From: an uncultured Pelagibacteraceae bacterium
Lineage (GTDB): Bacteria > Pseudomonadota > Alphaproteobacteria > Pelagibacterales > Pelagibacteraceae
NCBI GenBank assembly: GCA_902543295.1
Contig: CACBXW010000004.1
Location: 62,001 to 126,000, forward strand
Direction of reading: 5' to 3'
DNA length: 64,000 nt
A program made the translations under genes and the position numbers. Under the pieces are notes generated by a model. That model ran no database searches. It saw nothing but the letters and a program-made list of their open reading frames with translations, and was not told the DNA's origin. Positions 8,422 to 16,962 of the stretch are shown here, in pieces (positions within the stretch are counted from its first letter, which is position 1; every line of letters begins with the position of its first letter).

Positions 8422-9476
8422 TGAAAAAAGCAGAAGTAAAATTTGAAAATATTACAAAAAAATTTAATGAGACCGTTGCTGTTGATAATGTGAGTTGTAC
8501 TTTTGAAGCAGGAACACTGACTACATTACTAGGTCCCTCTGGATGCGGAAAAACTACTTCTTTAAGAATTATTGCTGGTCTAGAAAGAGCTACTAGTGGT
8601 AAAATTTTAGTAGAAAATGAAGATGTAACATTATTACCAGCGACAGATAGAGATGTATCTATGGTATTTCAATCTTATGCTTTGTTCCCACATATGAGTG
8701 TGCTTGAAAATGTATCGTATGGTTTAAAGATGATAAATGTTCCAAAAGAAGAATTTACAGAAAAATCTTTAGAAACTCTGAAGTTAGTTAATTTAGAAGG
8801 TTATGAAAATAGGATGCCCTCAGAGCTATCTGGAGGTCAGCAGCAAAGAGTAGCAGTTGCAAGAGCAATTGTACTGAAACCTAAGGTTCTACTCTTTGAC
8901 GAGCCTTTATCTAATTTAGATGCAAAATTAAGAAGACAAGTAAGAGAGGATATTAGAGAAATTCAACAAAAACTTGGAGTAACTACAATTTATGTAACTC
9001 ACGATCAAGAGGAAGCATTAGCAATTTCTGACAAAGTAATTGTAATGAACAATGCTATTATTGCTCAACAAGGAAGCCCAAAAGAATTGTATAACTTTCC
9101 TAAAACTAAATTTGTAGCTAATTTCATAGGAGACGCAAATGTTGTTAAAGCTGAAATCATTAATCAAAATAATAATATTTACGAGATCCAATTATCAGAA
9201 ATGAAAATTAATATAGAAAGTGATCAAAAATTAGAAAGTTCAGTTTCCGTTTCTTTAAGACCAGAAAAAATAACTATTTCAAAAAGTCCTGAAGAAAACT
9301 CAATACATGCATCTGTTAATAATGCGTCATTCGTTGGAAATAGTTATCAGTATATAGTAAATTCAAAAGTCGGAAAGATTTACGTAGTTTCTAGCGATAC
9401 AAATGAAATATTTAATGTTGGAGAAAACGTTTATTTAAAATTCGACGAAAAAGAATTACGGTTACTTGACGATTAA
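8421..9476 (+). CDS. fbpC: ABC transporter ATPase, Fe(III)/PotA-like
   Basis: A 351-residue ATPase that powers the importer encoded just upstream. Walker A GPSGCGKTT is at about 38-46, the Q-loop FQSYALFPHM near 83-92, the signature LSGGQQQR near 136-143, Walker B VLLFDEPLSNLDA near 154-166, and the switch His in VTHDQEEAL. Residues about 240-351 form a C-terminal regulatory TOBE/OB domain, as in PotA, MalK and FbpC. The start overlaps the permease stop. It ends 3 bp from the convergent tauC stop with no terminator visible, so transcripts from the two operons probably run into each other. Confidence 0.9.
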   Translation: MKKAEVKFENITKKFNETVAVDNVSCTFEAGTLTTLLGPSGCGKTTSLRIIAGLERATSGKILVENEDVTLLPATDRDVSMVFQSYALFPHMSVLENVSYGLKMINVPKEEFTEKSLETLKLVNLEGYENRMPSELSGGQQQRVAVARAIVLKPKVLLFDEPLSNLDAKLRRQVREDIREIQQKLGVTTIYVTHDQEEALAISDKVIVMNNAIIAQQGSPKELYNFPKTKFVANFIGDANVVKAEIINQNNNIYEIQLSEMKINIESDQKLESSVSVSLRPEKITISKSPEENSIHASVNNASFVGNSYQYIVNSKVGKIYVVSSDTNEIFNVGENVYLKFDEKELRLLDD

Positions 9477-9479
9477 GGA

Positions 9480-11405
9480 TTAACCTTTGCCTCTCCAAGG
9501 TATCGTCTTATCTATAATTTTTCTTAAAGTTACATCAAATAGAAGACCCAACATACCCATTATAAAAATTGTGATCCAAATTACTTCATATTGAAAATAC
9601 TTTTTGGCAACATTTTCAACAAATCCAATTCCAGTTGTACCAGCTAAAAATTCTGCTGCAACTAAAGTACCCCAGCACATACCAACAGCTACTCTAATAC
9701 CTGTTAAAATTTCAGGTAAAGAATTTGGAAAAATAACATATCTAAGTATTTGTCTTTTAGAAGCACCAAGAGAATGTGCTGCATGAATTTTAGATAACTG
9801 CGTGCCCGATGCTCCGGCTCTGGCTGAAATAATCATTATAGATAATGAAACCATAAATAATAAAAATACTTTTCCAGTATTATCAATCCCTAAAACCGAG
9901 ATTATTAAAGGAGCCCATGCAAGAGGAGGTACCGGTCTATAAAGTTCAATTAATGGATCAAAGAAACCTTTAGCAAATCTATTTAAGCCCATGAAAAGTC
10001 CTAATGGTACACCAATCAATATTCCAAAAACTAATCCAAGAAAGACTCTTAAAAATGAATCCCAAATATGACCATAAGGAACAGGAATTTTAAATAATTT
10101 AAAATCACCTGTAACAATTTTTAAAACTTTACCTTTAAAATTTTGCTTAACCACACCATCTTTAGTGTGAACCGGATATTCTCCAGGCAAAACATCAGCT
10201 ATCCAATCAGGCAATATAAAGCCAATTATCTGGCTTACATCCATCATATCAATCCAAAGAAGTGGGATATTTTTGTAACCTACACTTGGCTTAGACATTA
10301 AAATAAATTTATTAAGTGTATCCGAGGGTTTTGGTAACCATCTACCCGAACCTTGCTCAGAACAACTAGGACCACTTGCAACGATAGTTCCTGCAGGGAA
10401 TAAAAGAATATCAATTAATCTTAAACCCCCTTGCTCAGTTTTTTGAAGATTATCAAATTCAATAATTGCATTTTGCATTTCATTAAGAGCATTTGGAGGA
10501 TAAATACTTGCAAATTCAATTCTTCTCGCAATTTTTACAATATTTTTTGCGTAAGTAGATGCCACTTCTTCAGTGTCATCTAAATTTTTTCTATATAATT
10601 TTATCTCTGATTTAAGTTCTTTTATTGCATTTTTGAATTGAGGATTATGGTTTCTTAATTTAAAAAATTTATCATTAATTTTTTTTAATTGTTCAGCTGC
10701 AGCGTGAAATTTTAACCCTCTATCAGTTTCAGGCACTAAAGGTACTTCAATAGTGTTTTCTATTGATCCTGTGCCGGCACTTACAGTTACTATACCCCAG
10801 CTTCCTTGCTCAGCAATTGCCTTTTGTCTTTCATTTTTTTGCTCTGGTGTTTCAAATGGATAATCTTTCTTTTGAAAATTAGTGCTTAACAATCTAATTT
10901 CATCAGTCATCTCATCTATTTTTATTTTTGTATTAATCTCCATTAGATTATCGTTAGTAAGCAATGGAATTAATTTGTTTGTTTTATTAATAAAACCAAC
11001 TAATGCAGTTTTCTGTATGTTACTTAAATCTGGCGAATTTTGAATTTCTAAACTTATTTTTTTAAGATTTTTATTTTCTATTTTTATTATTGAAGTACTT
11101 TTGAATTCTCTTTCTTCAATTGGAAATTGATATTTTAATCCTAGTAAAGACTCATTTATTTTTGCGACCTGACATAATTCATTTGCTGATTTTGGATAAA
11201 ATCCTTTTGCAATATCCCAGGAATAATAAAGCCAAACTAACAATATTGCACTGCTTCCGACAATTATCCAATGAGTTCCACCTTTTGCTCTTTCTGGATT
11301 TCCAAAAACTGCATCAACTTTTTCAGTTTTTATTAAACGTCTTCCATAAAGTATGCACCCGATAATTGATACGAGAATTAATATTGTTATTATTTGAGTA
11401 AACAT
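9480..11405 (-). CDS. tauC: Taurine-type ABC transporter permease with large internal insert
   Basis: A 641-residue protein, more than twice the ~275 residues of usual TauC/SsuC. The permease domain is residues ~447-641, with the EAA-like loop HAAHSLGASKRQILRYVIFP near 542-561 and several membrane helices. Ahead of it lie two membrane helices (about 4-20 and 46-62) and a soluble, charged, partly helical stretch of about 375 residues (63-440) of unrecognised fold. The start codon directly abuts the tauB stop. Partner genes and the permease domain support uptake of taurine or a related sulfonate; specificity is set by the binding protein and is not proven by sequence. Confidence 0.85.
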   Translation of the reverse strand: MFTQIITILILVSIIGCILYGRRLIKTEKVDAVFGNPERAKGGTHWIIVGSSAILLVWLYYSWDIAKGFYPKSANELCQVAKINESLLGLKYQFPIEEREFKSTSIIKIENKNLKKISLEIQNSPDLSNIQKTALVGFINKTNKLIPLLTNDNLMEINTKIKIDEMTDEIRLLSTNFQKKDYPFETPEQKNERQKAIAEQGSWGIVTVSAGTGSIENTIEVPLVPETDRGLKFHAAAEQLKKINDKFFKLRNHNPQFKNAIKELKSEIKLYRKNLDDTEEVASTYAKNIVKIARRIEFASIYPPNALNEMQNAIIEFDNLQKTEQGGLRLIDILLFPAGTIVASGPSCSEQGSGRWLPKPSDTLNKFILMSKPSVGYKNIPLLWIDMMDVSQIIGFILPDWIADVLPGEYPVHTKDGVVKQNFKGKVLKIVTGDFKLFKIPVPYGHIWDSFLRVFLGLVFGILIGVPLGLFMGLNRFAKGFFDPLIELYRPVPPLAWAPLIISVLGIDNTGKVFLLFMVSLSIMIISARAGASGTQLSKIHAAHSLGASKRQILRYVIFPNSLPEILTGIRVAVGMCWGTLVAAEFLAGTTGIGFVENVAKKYFQYEVIWITIFIMGMLGLLFDVTLRKIIDKTIPWRGKG

Positions 11406-12203
11406 TTAATTTTCTTTTCCCATAATTTCTTCCTCCATGTTCCAAATCATGGATAAAATTTCTTCTCTTTTTGATGAAAAATCTTTATTTTTTTTTATTT
11501 CTCTTAAATCTTCTTTTAATCCCATCTCTGCAAATGGAAGATTATATTCTTTATGTATCCTACCTGGTCTTGGTGCCATTACGTACAATCTTTCACCAAG
11601 CAGTAGTGCTTCCTCAACTGAGTGCGTAATTAAAATAATTGTTTTTCCAGTTTCTTTCCAAATTTTCAAAACTAAAGATTGCATTTTTTCTCTTGTTAGA
11701 GCATCAAGAGCACCTAAAGGCTCATCCATTAAAATCAAATCAGGATCATTGATTAAACACCTTGCAAGAGCTACTCTTTGCTGCATTCCTCCAGATAATT
11801 GATATGTTGGGGTATTTCCAAATCCTTTTAAGCCAACAATTTCCAACCACTCATCAACTTTTTTTGAAGTTTCTATAGGATCTTTTTTTTTCATTCTAAG
11901 ACCAAAGTTGACGTTCTCTGCAACAGTCAACCATTCAAATAATGCACCTTGTTGAAAAACCATACCTCTTTCAACTCCAGGTCCGTCAATTTCTTTACCG
12001 TTCAAAGTTATATTTCCAGATGTTGGTCTTAAGAAACCAGCTGCAATATTTAACAAAGTTGTTTTTCCACAACCAGAAGGTCCAAGAACTGTTAGAAGTT
12101 CTCCTTTTTTTAATTTGAAATTTAAATCTTTTAGAGCATGAACGGTCTCTCCTTTTGGAGTTTTGAAAATCATGTTTAGATTTTGAGATATTAAATCACT
12201 CAT
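11406..12203 (-). CDS. tauB: Taurine/sulfonate ABC transporter ATPase
   Basis: A 265-residue ATPase of the TauB/SsuB/nitrate class. Walker A GPSGCGKTT is near residues 41-49, the Q-loop VFQQGALFEWL near 84-94, the signature LSGGMQQR near 138-145, Walker B LILMDEPLGALDALTREKMQ near 157-176, and the switch His in ITHSVEEALLL. The LTREKMQ and ITHSVEEA segments are characteristic of the sulfonate/nitrate/bicarbonate group. It drives uptake with TauC and TauA. Between tauA and this gene lies an 82-bp spacer with a terminator-like hairpin, which would lower its expression relative to the binding protein. Confidence 0.9.
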   Translation of the reverse strand: MSDLISQNLNMIFKTPKGETVHALKDLNFKLKKGELLTVLGPSGCGKTTLLNIAAGFLRPTSGNITLNGKEIDGPGVERGMVFQQGALFEWLTVAENVNFGLRMKKKDPIETSKKVDEWLEIVGLKGFGNTPTYQLSGGMQQRVALARCLINDPDLILMDEPLGALDALTREKMQSLVLKIWKETGKTIILITHSVEEALLLGERLYVMAPRPGRIHKEYNLPFAEMGLKEDLREIKKNKDFSSKREEILSMIWNMEEEIMGKEN

Positions 12204-12231
12204 TAGCTGACTTTATATAAAATATTTACTT

Positions 12232-12265
12232 AAAAAAATAGGCACCAATAAAATTGGCGCCTATT
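12232..12265 (-). terminator. Intra-operon intrinsic terminator between tauA and tauB
   Basis: On the minus strand a near-perfect hairpin (arms 12253-12265 and 12237-12249, loop 12250-12252, one G-U wobble at 12258/12244) is followed by a run of seven T at 12238-12232. It lies 20 bp after the tauA stop and about 30 bp before tauB. Such partial terminators usually give an excess of binding protein over membrane components. The fold is seen directly; efficiency is unknown. Confidence 0.75.
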
Positions 12266-12285
12266 TAATTATTCTAATCTTTAAA

Positions 12286-13227
12286 TTATAAAGGTAAGAA
12301 ACTAGTGTCTACCGCTCCACCTGGAGTTCCCATTCCTTTCAAGAATGCATCTAAGTTTCCGCTTTCCATAGATTTTTTAGTTTCTTCTGGAGTTAAGAAT
12401 TTGAAACCACTTAAAGTATCTTTCATATCAGCAATTTTCATTTCTGAAGCTTTTGACATAGAATTCATATCGCTTTTTCCATTTCTATATCTTTCATTTG
12501 CTTCATGAGTTACTTCAATAAAAGTTCTCAACATTCCAGGATTTTCCTTCATAAACTTGTCTGTTACAGAAGTAATATCTATTCCTAAAATACCTGCATC
12601 TCTTGCTTCTTGAACAGTTAAAAGTCTTGATCCTACAGCAACCGCAGCTTTGATAGAATTACCACCAAATAGGCATGCCATTACTACATCTCCACTTACT
12701 AATGCAGCTGCTCCTTCTTCAGGGTCCATTTGGATAATATCCATTTTGCTTCTGTCAGCTCCAACAACTTTCATACTTTCGTCAAAAACGTACTCAGCCA
12801 TAGTACCTAACGGAACAGCAACTTTTTTACCTTCTAATTCTGTTGCGTTCGCTTTTGTTATTCCTGATGCATTAGATGTTACACAAGTTGTTCCACCCAT
12901 TCCATATTCCATTGCGATATCAACTAATTTGATAGGCGCATTTGATTTTACAGCATTAATAAATGGTACCAAACCTTGTGAGTAAGAAATATCAATATCT
13001 CCTGCTAACATTGCATCTGTCATTGCTCCACCATTTGTGAAGTTTGTCCATTTTACTGGAACTCCTAAAGCTTTAGCAAAATTCTTTTTTTGCATGTCCT
13101 CTAAATTTGGACTTGGCCACTCTAGAAAGTATGCAACTCTAACTTCGTTCGCAGCAGAGTTTGCTGCTGTGATTGTTAAGTTTAGAGCAAATAAACTTCC
13201 TAAAATGAAACTAATTATTTTTTTCAT
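12286..13227 (-). CDS. tauA: Taurine/sulfonate ABC transporter substrate-binding protein
   Basis: A 313-residue periplasmic binding protein. Residues 1-25 are a signal peptide (KK, hydrophobic core, then SAANEVRVAYF). The mature part matches the TauA/SsuA/nitrate binding family, with NGGAMTDAMLAGDIDISYSQ near 64-83, GKKVAVPLGTMAEYVFDESM near 133-152 and a GGNSIKAAVAVGSRLL segment. It is first gene of the minus-strand tauABC set and divergent from the taurine:pyruvate-type aminotransferase, which makes taurine the best guess for the ligand. A related amine or sulfonate is possible. Confidence 0.85.
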   Translation of the reverse strand: MKKIISFILGSLFALNLTITAANSAANEVRVAYFLEWPSPNLEDMQKKNFAKALGVPVKWTNFTNGGAMTDAMLAGDIDISYSQGLVPFINAVKSNAPIKLVDIAMEYGMGGTTCVTSNASGITKANATELEGKKVAVPLGTMAEYVFDESMKVVGADRSKMDIIQMDPEEGAAALVSGDVVMACLFGGNSIKAAVAVGSRLLTVQEARDAGILGIDITSVTDKFMKENPGMLRTFIEVTHEANERYRNGKSDMNSMSKASEMKIADMKDTLSGFKFLTPEETKKSMESGNLDAFLKGMGTPGGAVDTSFLPL

Positions 13228-13338
13228 TTCATCTCCTGTTAATTAAATTTAATTATTGATATTTAAGTTTAAATTTTCTTTTAAGTAAATGATGAATAAA
13301 TTACACAGGCTTCAAAAGTTATAAGTTACAACCTACAG

Positions 13339-13367
13339 TTGCGGTCTTTTAACATAGCAAGTATGAC
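13339..13367 (+). promoter_or_regulatory. Candidate sigma-70 promoter for the aminotransferase-alanine dehydrogenase pair
   Basis: TTGCGG at 13339-13344 and TATGAC at 13362-13367 are separated by 17 bp, and the aminotransferase ATG is 33 bp downstream. The match is imperfect and the region is AT-rich, so chance is a real alternative. No TauR (MocR/GntR) regulator gene lies in the window. Confidence 0.3.
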
Positions 13368-13400
13368 TAAAATTTACTGGTTAATTTATATAATTAGTCT

Positions 13401-14762
13401 ATGAATCAAAACTTAATTATGAGTTCAGAAAAACCTCAAATACCGAATTCTTTAAATGAACATTGGATGCCATTTACATCTAATAGAGACTTTAAAGAAT
13501 CTCCAAGATTAATTGTAGAAGCAAAAGGTGTATATTTAAAAAATCATCAAGGTCAAACTCAGATAGATGCAAGCTCGGGATTATTTTGTAATCCTCTAGG
13601 TCATGGAAGAGAGGAAATTATTAATGCAATTACAAATCAATTAAAAAAATTAGACTATGCTCAACCATTTCAACAAGGTTTTGGAGGTTCATTTGAACTT
13701 GCAACAAAAATTTCAAAACATACGCCAGGAAATTTAAATAGAATTTTTTATACAATTTGTGGATCTACTGCTGTTGAGACTGCAATAAAAATTGCAGTTG
13801 CATATCATAAAGCAAGAGGTGAAGGACATAGATTTAGGTTTGTTGGAAGAGAAAGAGGCTATCATGGAATGAATATCGGAGCTACTTCTGTTGGCGGAAT
13901 GATTAACAACGTGAAAACATTTGCCAATGTTTTGATGCCAGGTGTTCTTCACATGAGACATACACATTTACCAGAACATAAATTTGTTTCAGGTCAACCT
14001 GAAACTGGCGCAGAGATGGCTGAAGATCTAGAGAGAATTTGTACAAATTTTGGATCAGAGAACATAGCAGCTTGTATTGTTGAGCCAATTGCTGGATCAA
14101 CAGGAACATTAGTTCCACCAAAAGGTTATTTGCAAAGGTTACGAGAAATTTGTGATAAGCATGGTATTTTATTAGTTTTTGACGAAGTTATCACAGGATG
14201 GGGAAGGACAGGTTCACCATTTGCATCGCAAGAATACGGTGTTACTCCAGATATTATTACAATGGCTAAAGCTACAACAAATGGAATAAGTCCTTTAGGT
14301 GCAGTTGCGTGTAAAGAAGAAATTTATGACACAGTTATGGATGGATCTCCAAAAGGAACAATAGAATTATTTCATGGTTACACTTACTCTGGAATTCCTG
14401 TCTCAGTAGCTGCAGGCTTAGCGGTTCAAGATATTTTTGAAAAAGATGATATCTTTAATAGAGCAAAAAATTTATCTCCATATTTCCAAGAAGGTTTAAT
14501 GTCTTTAAAAGATATTGATGTTGTTGATAACATAAGAGGTTATGGAATGATGGGTGGTATTGATATTAAAATGCATAAAAAACCTGGCGCAGCAGGATTT
14601 ACATGTTTCAAACACTGCTATGATGCAGGAGTTAACTTTAAAGCGACTGGAGATTGTTTAATTATTGCTCCAATGTTTATCTGTGAAAAAAAACATATTG
14701 ATGAAATAATCGAGAAACTAAGAACTGGTATTACAAACTATTCAAAAAGCAAAAAAAATTAA
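13401..14762 (+). CDS. tpa: Class III aminotransferase, probable taurine--pyruvate aminotransferase
   Basis: A 453-residue fold-type-I PLP enzyme of the omega-transaminase group. It has the conserved HWMPFT start, GSTAVETAIKIA near 121-132, the cofactor aspartate in DEVITGWGRTG at 261-271, and the Schiff-base Lys290 in TMAKATTNG. Close relatives include taurine-pyruvate (Tpa) and beta-alanine-pyruvate aminotransferases. It is divergent from tauABC and followed after 9 bp by alanine dehydrogenase, the classical Tpa-Ald pairing: taurine plus pyruvate gives sulfoacetaldehyde and alanine. Beta-alanine or polyamine substrates are alternatives. A second in-frame ATG at 13419 is possible; neither has a clear ribosome binding site. 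Confidence 0.82.
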   Translation: MNQNLIMSSEKPQIPNSLNEHWMPFTSNRDFKESPRLIVEAKGVYLKNHQGQTQIDASSGLFCNPLGHGREEIINAITNQLKKLDYAQPFQQGFGGSFELATKISKHTPGNLNRIFYTICGSTAVETAIKIAVAYHKARGEGHRFRFVGRERGYHGMNIGATSVGGMINNVKTFANVLMPGVLHMRHTHLPEHKFVSGQPETGAEMAEDLERICTNFGSENIAACIVEPIAGSTGTLVPPKGYLQRLREICDKHGILLVFDEVITGWGRTGSPFASQEYGVTPDIITMAKATTNGISPLGAVACKEEIYDTVMDGSPKGTIELFHGYTYSGIPVSVAAGLAVQDIFEKDDIFNRAKNLSPYFQEGLMSLKDIDVVDNIRGYGMMGGIDIKMHKKPGAAGFTCFKHCYDAGVNFKATGDCLIIAPMFICEKKHIDEIIEKLRTGITNYSKSKKN

Positions 14763-14771
14763 TTTAATTCT

Positions 14772-15890
14772 ATGAAAATCGGGGTTCCAAAAGAAATAAA
14801 GCCTCAAGAAAATAGAATTGGACTCACTCCCGAAAGTGTAAAGACATTAACTTCTAATGGCCACGAAGTTTTAATTGAAAATAATGGAGGTTTTGAAGCA
14901 GGATTTGAAAACGATCATTACGTATCAAGTGGAGCAAAAATAGTTAATACAGCTGAAGATATATTTAACGACTCCGACATCATTGTTAAAGTCAAAGAGC
15001 CACAATCTAGCGAAGTAAGAATGATAAGAGAAAATCAAGTTGTCTTTACATATCTTCATCTTGCTGCAGCCAAGGAACTGACACAAGGTTTAATAGACAG
15101 TAAATCAATATGCATCGCTTATGAAACAGTCACAGATAATAACGGAAGACTTCCTTTGTTAGCACCAATGAGTGCAGTAGCTGGAAGAATGTCAGTACAA
15201 GCGGGTGCACATTGTTTAGAAAAAAATCAAAAAGGCCGTGGTCTTTTGTTAGGAGGAGCTCCTGGTGTAGAGCCTGGAAATGTAGTTATACTTGGAGGTG
15301 GAGTAGTAGGAGAAAATGCTGCTATAATTGCAACAGGCATGAAAGCCAAAGTTAATATTGTAGATAAATCTGAAAAAAGATTAAACGAACTTACCCAAAT
15401 GTTTGGAGATAAAATAATACCATATTTAAGTGATAAAACTGATTTAGAAAAATTAATTTCCGAATGTGATTTGTTAGTAGGTGGTGTTTTGATACCAGGT
15501 GCTGAGGCACCAAAATTAGTTACAAAGAATATGTTAAAAAAAATGAAAAGGGGATCAGTGATTGTAGATGTTGCAATTGATCAAGGAGGATGTGTTGAAA
15601 CCAGTAAACCCACTACCTTTGCAGAACCAACTTTTATAATAGATGATGTAATTCATTATTGCGTTGCTAACATGCCTGGTGGTGTTCCTAGAACATCAAC
15701 AATTGCTTTAAATAAAGCAACACTTCCTTTTTTATCTAAATTAGCAAAAGATGGTTACTTAAAAGCTTTAAATGATGATCAAAATTTTCAAGCAGGATTA
15801 AATGTATTTAAAGGAGGCGTTACTCATAAAGCTGTAGCAGATGTATTTGGCCACGATTATTTACCAGCTCACAAAGCTTTGCTTAACTAA
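14772..15890 (+). CDS. ald: Alanine dehydrogenase
   Basis: A 372-residue protein of the usual Ald length. Its N-terminus MKIGVPKEIKPQENRIGLTP is the family signature, the NAD-binding segment VVILGGGVVGENAAIIATGM lies near 171-190, and the C-terminal SLAKDGY-like motif reads SKLAKDGYLKAL. It deaminates L-alanine to pyruvate and ammonium with NAD. Placed 9 bp after the aminotransferase, it would regenerate the pyruvate acceptor and release the taurine nitrogen as ammonium, completing the classical taurine deamination cycle. Confidence 0.93.
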   Translation: MKIGVPKEIKPQENRIGLTPESVKTLTSNGHEVLIENNGGFEAGFENDHYVSSGAKIVNTAEDIFNDSDIIVKVKEPQSSEVRMIRENQVVFTYLHLAAAKELTQGLIDSKSICIAYETVTDNNGRLPLLAPMSAVAGRMSVQAGAHCLEKNQKGRGLLLGGAPGVEPGNVVILGGGVVGENAAIIATGMKAKVNIVDKSEKRLNELTQMFGDKIIPYLSDKTDLEKLISECDLLVGGVLIPGAEAPKLVTKNMLKKMKRGSVIVDVAIDQGGCVETSKPTTFAEPTFIIDDVIHYCVANMPGGVPRTSTIALNKATLPFLSKLAKDGYLKALNDDQNFQAGLNVFKGGVTHKAVADVFGHDYLPAHKALLN

Positions 15891-15920
15891 AATCCCTATT
15901 TTCTCTTACTTTTTCGTAAA

Positions 15921-16048
15921 TTGACAAAAAAAAAATTAATTCTATATAGCAGTTATAATTTAAAAAAATTATTCCTGAATTTAACATTCATTTATTTCTC
16001 TCTTTTTTGTTGAATTCACCTCCTCGAAAGGGGAGGTAAAAAGGAATT
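15921..16048 (+). other. Intergenic structured element with GAAA-loop hairpin and promoter-like boxes
   Basis: The 156-bp gap after ald holds TTGACA (15921-15926) and TATATA (15943-15948) spaced by 16 bp. Further on is a strong hairpin with 8-bp arms at 16018-16025 and 16030-16037 closed by a GAAA tetraloop, with an outer AATTC/GAATT pairing (16013-16017 with 16044-16048). It is not followed by a T-run on either strand, so it is not a textbook terminator. It could be a small RNA on the plus strand or the 3' end structure of the convergent thioredoxin-like mRNA. Confidence 0.4.
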
Positions 16049-16421
16049 ATATACCTTTATTTATAAGATTGTATATTTGATCTTTGTCAGTTAAACCAAT
16101 TTCTCTTGCTACTTCTTTTTCACCTTTAAAAACTACTATTGTGGTCCAATAATTAACAGCTAAAGCTTTAGCAATATCTTCATGTTCTGTTTGCTCATAA
16201 AATAAAAACTCAACATCTTTAAAGTCTTTCATTGCTTGATCGAAAACTTTTGTTTGTGCTGCACATGTTGAACAATATTCGTTCCAAGAATTAATAACAA
16301 TTGTTTTACCAGATTTTTGAATTTCTAATAATTTTTTCAGATCAAAATTTGTAGTTTTTTCAAAACCAAATGAGATATTTGGTATTAAGAATAAAATTAG
16401 AAAGACTAAATATTTTTTCAT
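16047..16421 (-). CDS. Periplasmic thioredoxin-like protein
   Basis: A 124-residue protein with a signal peptide (1-19) and a thioredoxin-like fold. The redox motif is C50-S-T-C53 within WNEYCSTCAAQ, instead of the CGPC of thioredoxin. The later cis-Pro position of the fold is not obvious: the region reads NYWTTIVVFKGEKE with Thr where cis-Pro is expected. It probably acts in the periplasm, perhaps reducing haem-binding cysteines of c-type cytochromes encoded across the divide. It is downstream of and co-directional with cytochrome b561, 13 bp away. Confidence 0.7.
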   Translation of the reverse strand: MKKYLVFLILFLIPNISFGFEKTTNFDLKKLLEIQKSGKTIVINSWNEYCSTCAAQTKVFDQAMKDFKDVEFLFYEQTEHEDIAKALAVNYWTTIVVFKGEKEVAREIGLTDKDQIYNLINKGI

Positions 16422-16434
16422 GAGCTTTATTTAA

Positions 16435-16962
16435 TTATCTGGTCATTCTTTTCAAGATGTTTTCTTTCAAAAATATTTGATGAAACAAAACTGCTAAAAT
16501 ATGCAATGAGATTAAAACTATTAATGTATAATTTGAAATAACATGAATATTGTAAAATTGATCTGCTAAATCAAAGTTATCTTCAATCCTTAATTTAAAA
16601 ATAAAAAAATTTAGTTTTTCACCATTAAACAGCTTTTTTAAAATTCCTGATGTTGTTATTGTTAAAAGTGCGACATAAAGAGCGAAATGATTCAATTTCG
16701 CAATCAAGTTTTGTCCAAAGAATGCCTCAGGCATTAGTTTTGGGGACTTGCTAAAAAATTTATAAATTAACCTAAATAAGGTTATGTAAAATATGGATAT
16801 TCCTACAATTACATGTACATTTTCAATAGTTATTCTTAAATCCGAAAAATCTAATCTGACCAAAATAAACCCCATTGGTATCTGAGCAATTAGAAGGAGC
16901 AAAGTGAACCAATGGAAAAATTTAGCTAACCAACTATATTGTAATGTTATACTGTCAGACAT
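16435..16962 (-). CDS. Cytochrome b561 family membrane protein
   Basis: A 175-residue integral membrane protein with four predicted helices and histidines suited for two b haems: His17 in AKFFHWFTL, the His in NVHVIVG near 50, the His in LNHFALY near 91 and C-terminal His in ISLHILAVLFH. This is the bacterial YceJ/CybB-type di-haem b561, which passes electrons between quinone and periplasmic partners. It precedes the thioredoxin-like gene. Its ATG (16962-16960) shares bases with the ATG of the divergent cytochrome c' gene. Confidence 0.82.
   Translation of the reverse strand: MSDSITLQYSWLAKFFHWFTLLLLIAQIPMGFILVRLDFSDLRITIENVHVIVGISIFYITLFRLIYKFFSKSPKLMPEAFFGQNLIAKLNHFALYVALLTITTSGILKKLFNGEKLNFFIFKLRIEDNFDLADQFYNIHVISNYTLIVLISLHILAVLFHQIFLKENILKRMTR

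Noticed and set aside
15921..15959. TTGACA paired with TATAAT (15954-15959) as a consensus promoter
   Set aside because: Spacing is 27 bp, far from 17; only the weaker TATATA at 15943 has usable spacing, so it is reported as tentative.
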